Origin: Spirochaetaceae bacterium
Lineage (GTDB): Bacteria > Spirochaetota > Spirochaetia > Treponematales > Breznakiellaceae
DNA length: 8,373 nt
Direction of reading: 5' to 3'
Assembly: GCA_031255655.1 (NCBI GenBank)
Contig: JAIRSB010000002.1
Location: forward strand, 1-8,373
Numbering within the stretch: position 1 is the stretch's first letter; each line of letters starts with the position of its first letter. The position numbers and the translations under genes are program-made. The notes under the pieces are model-generated. The model did not search any database. It saw only the letters and a program-made list of their open reading frames with translations, and was not told where the DNA came from. Below, piece by piece: positions 5,549 through 8,373 of the stretch.

Positions 5549-6604
5549 ATGTCTATGTGGAACGTACTAAAACGCGCCCTGATGCTTTGTTTGGCCGCGG
5601 CACTCTTTAACGGTTCGGATTTTGACGCAGCATGGGGAAACGAGCCGCCCCGCCCCCGCATAGGAGTGGTTCAGTTTCCGGTTGCCTCCCTTGACCCCGC
5701 GGATGTGGAGAGCGCGGGGCGCATAAGGCTTATAAGTTCAAGAAACATCGGGCTTTCGGAAAAATTATCTGTAATACCCATTGACGTTTTAGATAAATTC
5801 ATAGCGGATAATGAAGTATCTATACTCAAATTGTATGAACCTGACGAAATCGGGAAAATACCGGTGGATTTCGCGCAATATCTTGTAACAGGTTTCGTCA
5901 GTGTTGAGGAGAAAAACTACCGCGTAAAAATATATCTTTTGGATATTGAAAAAAAAGATTTCGTTTTCAGCGAAGAGGCGCTTGTCGACAAAAAAGACGA
6001 GGCCGCTTTCTGGGAGAGTTTAAAAAACCTTACCGGCGCGTTTCTTGAAAAGCTGGATAACACGGTCTTAGCGCAAGTTATTGAAGAAGTTGAAAAGCCG
6101 TACCGCATAGGCGATACCGGTCCGGCGGGAGGGCTCATATTTTACGTTAAAAGCGCCTACGGAGACGGCTGGCGTTATCTTGAAGCCGCGCCGCCAGAAG
6201 CGGAATTTGACGCGCCTTGGGCGTTGGAGCTTGAAGGGGCAATCCTTCCGAACGATTTTAGCACGAGCGGCGCGATTGGCGCGGGGCGAAAAAACACGGC
6301 AAACTTTGCGGCTAACACTTACGTGTTCCCCCAAAAAGGAAGCCCCCGCCTTGCGGCAACGGGCTGCCGCCTCCTTGATTTCGGCGGGTATACGGACTGG
6401 TTCTTGCCGTCAAAAGACGAATTGATGTTTATGTACTCGAACCTAGCCTCACGCGGGCTTGGCGGTTTTCGCGGAGACGCATACTGGTCGTCAACGGAAA
6501 GTTCTTACGAGTACGCCCACTTTCAGAGCTTCCGCGAGGGCAAGCAGTTCTTTAACGGCTACAAACTAATGCCTCTGGCGGTTCGAGCGGTTCGAGCGTT
6601 CTAA
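5549..6604 (+). CDS. exported two-domain protein: CsgG/LpoB-like N-terminus plus Lcl/DUF1566-like C-terminus
   Basis: Protein of 351 aa. Residues about 1-30 form a signal peptide (basic KR then LMLCLAAALF, plausible cut after AWG at 30), so it is periplasmic or surface-exposed. Residues about 36-170 begin R-I-G-V-V-Q-F and alternate strands and helices ending in F-L-E-K-L-D; this resembles the CsgG/LpoB/TolB-N fold used by several outer-envelope proteins, a similarity judged by eye. Residues about 185-351 are a clear Lcl_C/DUF1566-like domain: YRIGDTGPAGGLIFYV, GWRYLEAAP, GGYTDWFLPSKDEL, LGGF, YWSSTES and a terminal VRAVRAF. That domain has a C-type-lectin/formylglycine-enzyme-like fold and is usually thought to bind ligands, not catalyse. 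No good Shine-Dalgarno precedes the ATG at 5549 (an ATG at 5555 is no better), so translation probably depends on the FMN-lipoprotein gene 9 nt upstream. The ligand and role are unknown. Confidence 0.85.
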   Translation: MSMWNVLKRALMLCLAAALFNGSDFDAAWGNEPPRPRIGVVQFPVASLDPADVESAGRIRLISSRNIGLSEKLSVIPIDVLDKFIADNEVSILKLYEPDEIGKIPVDFAQYLVTGFVSVEEKNYRVKIYLLDIEKKDFVFSEEALVDKKDEAAFWESLKNLTGAFLEKLDNTVLAQVIEEVEKPYRIGDTGPAGGLIFYVKSAYGDGWRYLEAAPPEAEFDAPWALELEGAILPNDFSTSGAIGAGRKNTANFAANTYVFPQKGSPRLAATGCRLLDFGGYTDWFLPSKDELMFMYSNLASRGLGGFRGDAYWSSTESSYEYAHFQSFREGKQFFNGYKLMPLAVRAVRAF

Positions 6605-6607
6605 ATA

Positions 6608-7396
6608 TCAATTCTTTCCGCCGTTCTGGTAAAGCGCTATATTGCTGTCTATCCATTTATAGATAACGTCAAGTCTTTTTTGTATGGCCGACGGTATATC
6701 GGCGCGTTTATCCGCAAAATCCGCCGTTTTTACGCTGGTTAATCCGTATATCAAAACGCCTTCGTCAACAGCTTCGATATAAAGTTGTATGCGCAGATTT
6801 TCAGGTCTAATCACCGGTATAAATAAATAATTTATGTTTTTGAAATTCGTAAGCGTATAGCGAATGCCGCCGCCTTCTGTCTTTAATTCGGCTTTGTAAT
6901 AACAGTTCCCGAAATTCACGTCTTTAACCGTGATAAAAACGGTTTCGGCGGAAGGCGCCGCCCGTGCCGGTGGAGGGTCGTCCCGCTTCTTTAAGTCGTC
7001 TTCCCCGGCGACCCTAGAAGCCTCCTCGAACAAAACGGTGCGCTTGCCGCGTGTGCTGGAAAAGTATTCTATGCCTTGCAGCGTGCGTATCCCGCAAAGA
7101 GCGTTGTAAATGTCCAGTTTTGTTACAGGTTTGTCATTTTTCAATAGCAAAAGGTTTTCGATTATGTAGGGCGGCTCGCCCTTATCCGCGCCGCGTTCAA
7201 GGCTTATGCCGCCGGCAGGCTTAACTGAAAGCTCCGCGGGGTTTGCCGTCCGTAAGGAGCGGGCATAGCCGCCGTCCCGCGCCTTCTGTAGTACGCCCTC
7301 TCCCGCCTCCGGGAACAAGTCCTCCAGAGTCCTTTCCGCGGCGTGTAAATTTGCCGCCAAGCACAACATCAAAAACAAGCGAAATAGCACTCTCAC
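6608..7396 (-). CDS. exported protein of unknown function
   Basis: 262 aa with a GTG start at 7396. A longer frame from 7483 would overlap the upstream gene by 55 bp and put 29 non-hydrophobic residues before the signal peptide. From the GTG, residues 1-20 read as a good signal (FRLFLMLCLAANLHAA, cut near 20). The codon two triplets later is also GTG (7388-7390). Only weak ribosome-site material (GGGAAAG) precedes it. The mature part has a segment P-P-Y-I-I-E-N-L-L-L-L-K-N, then D-I-Y-N-A-L-C-G-I-R-T-L-Q-G-I-E-Y-F-S-S (about 95-114), a proline-rich break (about 139-147), a beta-rich region (about 150-222) and a C-terminal helix. I know this pattern as a spirochaetal hypothetical family (perhaps DUF6675; unverified). 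No catalytic motif is seen. It lies 32 nt after the sugar transferase and is probably in the same transcript, so an envelope or glycan link is possible but unproven. Confidence 0.75.
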   Translation of the reverse strand: MRVLFRLFLMLCLAANLHAAERTLEDLFPEAGEGVLQKARDGGYARSLRTANPAELSVKPAGGISLERGADKGEPPYIIENLLLLKNDKPVTKLDIYNALCGIRTLQGIEYFSSTRGKRTVLFEEASRVAGEDDLKKRDDPPPARAAPSAETVFITVKDVNFGNCYYKAELKTEGGGIRYTLTNFKNINYLFIPVIRPENLRIQLYIEAVDEGVLIYGLTSVKTADFADKRADIPSAIQKRLDVIYKWIDSNIALYQNGGKN

Positions 7397-7428
7397 TTCT
7401 TTCCCACCCCTAAAACCTGTCTGTCCGC

Positions 7429-8373
7429 TTAATACGCGCCCTTGTGCCCCAGCACAACCCACACTGTTCTGTAGAGTATCCACATATCAAGCCAGATAGA
7501 CCAGTTTTGCAGATAGTATGTGTCGAACGAAACTCTATCTTTATAATTAGTATCGGAACGCCCGGACACCTGCCAAAGTCCGGTAATGCCGGGCTTTACG
7601 GAAAAGATGCGCTGAAAGTCATCGCCGTATTTCGCTATCTCATCGTCAACGATGGGGCGCGGCCCTACAAGGCTCATATCGCCTTTCAGCACATTGATAA
7701 GCTGGGGCAATTCGTCAAGGCTGGTTTTCCGCAGGAAGGCGCCCAGTTTTGTAACACGCGGGTCATTCTTCAGTTTACGCGCCGCCTCCCATTCAAGCCG
7801 CGCTGCCTCATCAGTCTCCAGCAGCCTTTTAAGGCGTTCGGCGGCGTCCGCCGTCATCGTTCTGAATTTGTAGGTCTTGAAACGCCGCCCGTTCTGCCCT
7901 ATGCGCGTCTGCGCGTAAATCGCCTTGCCGGGAGAACTTATGCGTATCGCCAGAGCTATCAGTAGCATAAATGGCAGCAACGCCAGTCCGCCCACGCTGA
8001 CGGCGACGACATCCATCCCGCGTTTGATAACAAGGTTCCAGCGCATTTTCAAACGCTGAGTGGCGACGAGTCCAAGTATGCCGTCGAAATCACGCGCCGA
8101 CATCCAGATGCTGGTCATCCCGAAAAAGTCCGGTATCATCACGTTATAACGAAACGCGGAAGCCGAGTAATTCAAAAGCTGTACCAATTCCTTCCGCTTA
8201 AGTTTGCTCATAGCTATGACGGCGACTTTGATATTGAAGCGTTTTACAATCTGCGGGCCTATCGACGTGTCATGGATGATGGGAATGTCGCGGTAGTCCT
8301 GCCCCGTTTCCGTGTCGTCGTCAAGGATTAAGACGGGAACATATCCGAGCGCGCGGTTGTTTAGCAGCTTGTC
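7429..8373 (-). CDS. WbaP-type polyprenyl-phosphate sugar-1-phosphate transferase, 5'-truncated by window edge
   Basis: Integral-membrane enzyme that moves a sugar-1-phosphate from a nucleotide sugar to undecaprenyl phosphate, the first membrane step of O-antigen, capsule or exopolysaccharide synthesis. The frame is open to the window edge: 314 residues are visible of a family length near 470, and the ATG at 8211 is internal, not the start. Visible order: end of the Rossmann-like middle domain (about 1-60, N-R-A-L-G-Y-V-P-V-L-I-L-D-D-D and A-V-I-A-M), a V-M-I-P-D-F-F-G-M-x-S-I-W link (about 78-90), the re-entrant membrane helix (about 118-146) before S-S-P-G, then the catalytic domain with YKFRTM (168-173), TSLDELPQL with the Asp-Glu dyad at 220-221, GPRPIV (237-242) and KPGITGLWQVSGRSD (260-274). 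It ends in the typical V-V-L-x-x-x-G-A-Y. The middle domain and ending fit WbaP/PssY (galactose or glucose type) better than small PglC-type enzymes. Sugar specificity cannot be read from sequence. Confidence 0.93.
   Translation of the reverse strand, partial: DKLLNNRALGYVPVLILDDDTETGQDYRDIPIIHDTSIGPQIVKRFNIKVAVIAMSKLKRKELVQLLNYSASAFRYNVMIPDFFGMTSIWMSARDFDGILGLVATQRLKMRWNLVIKRGMDVVAVSVGGLALLPFMLLIALAIRISSPGKAIYAQTRIGQNGRRFKTYKFRTMTADAAERLKRLLETDEAARLEWEAARKLKNDPRVTKLGAFLRKTSLDELPQLINVLKGDMSLVGPRPIVDDEIAKYGDDFQRIFSVKPGITGLWQVSGRSDTNYKDRVSFDTYYLQNWSIWLDMWILYRTVWVVLGHKGAY

Noticed and set aside
6100..6604. Diversity-generating retroelement target (Lcl domains share the C-type lectin-like fold of known targets)
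   Set aside because: No reverse transcriptase or template repeat is in the window, and the 3' end is not enriched in AAY-type codons. The tandem GGTTCGAGC near 6580-6598 simply codes for the family's VRAVRAF ending.
7397..7483. N-terminal extension of the minus-strand exported protein from an ATG at 7483
   Set aside because: It would overlap the transferase gene by 55 bp and bury the signal peptide behind 29 polar residues; the GTG at 7396 places the signal at the N-terminus.
7444..7965. 173-codon plus-strand frame opposite the sugar transferase
   Set aside because: Antisense shadow of a strongly conserved coding region; no domain or start signal.
8209..8211. ATG at 8211 as start of the sugar transferase
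   Set aside because: The frame continues open to the window edge and the added residues match the middle domain of WbaP-type enzymes, so this Met is internal.

Overview
The window looks like chromosomal DNA from a diderm bacterium, most probably a spirochaete of the Treponema type. This is an inference from protein flavour, not a database match. The clues are an Lcl/DUF1566-type C-terminal domain of the kind abundant in treponemes, a relaxed lipobox, an LptF/LptG pair next to tgt, and a small stand-alone FMN-binding lipoprotein. No tRNA, rRNA, CRISPR array, transposase or phage gene is visible.

Plus strand, 1-4966: a tight run of four genes. An LptF-type permease (5' end outside the window) overlaps an LptG-type permease by 4 bp (ATGA). 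Then follow tgt (tRNA-guanine transglycosylase, queuosine modification of tRNA) and, 1 nt later, an exported HEAT-repeat protein. The spacing suggests one transcript carrying envelope lipid transport, tRNA modification and a periplasmic scaffold protein.

Intergenic, 4967-5173: about 207 bp without a gene but rich in perfect or near-perfect inverted repeats (four hairpins in about 135 bp). None has the U-tract of a classical terminator. This is the least explained piece of the window and could be a dispersed palindromic repeat element.

Plus strand, 5174-6604: a two-gene unit. The first encodes a 121-residue FMN-binding (flavinylated) lipoprotein. Nine nt downstream, the second encodes an exported protein joining an N-terminal domain that resembles the CsgG/LpoB/TolB-N type to a C-terminal Lcl/DUF1566-like domain. 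Both act outside the cytoplasm.

Minus strand, 8373-6608: a WbaP-type polyprenyl-phosphate sugar-1-phosphate transferase (5' end outside the window) that starts surface glycan synthesis, followed after 32 nt by an exported protein of unknown function. This unit converges on the plus-strand unit with only 3 bp between stop codons and no obvious terminator.

The window is mostly ordinary envelope and housekeeping content. I see no convincing evidence of a wholly new system. The items most worth a second look are the hairpin cluster at 4970-5103, the FMN-lipoprotein plus Lcl-fusion pair, and the G7 tracts in both lpt genes.
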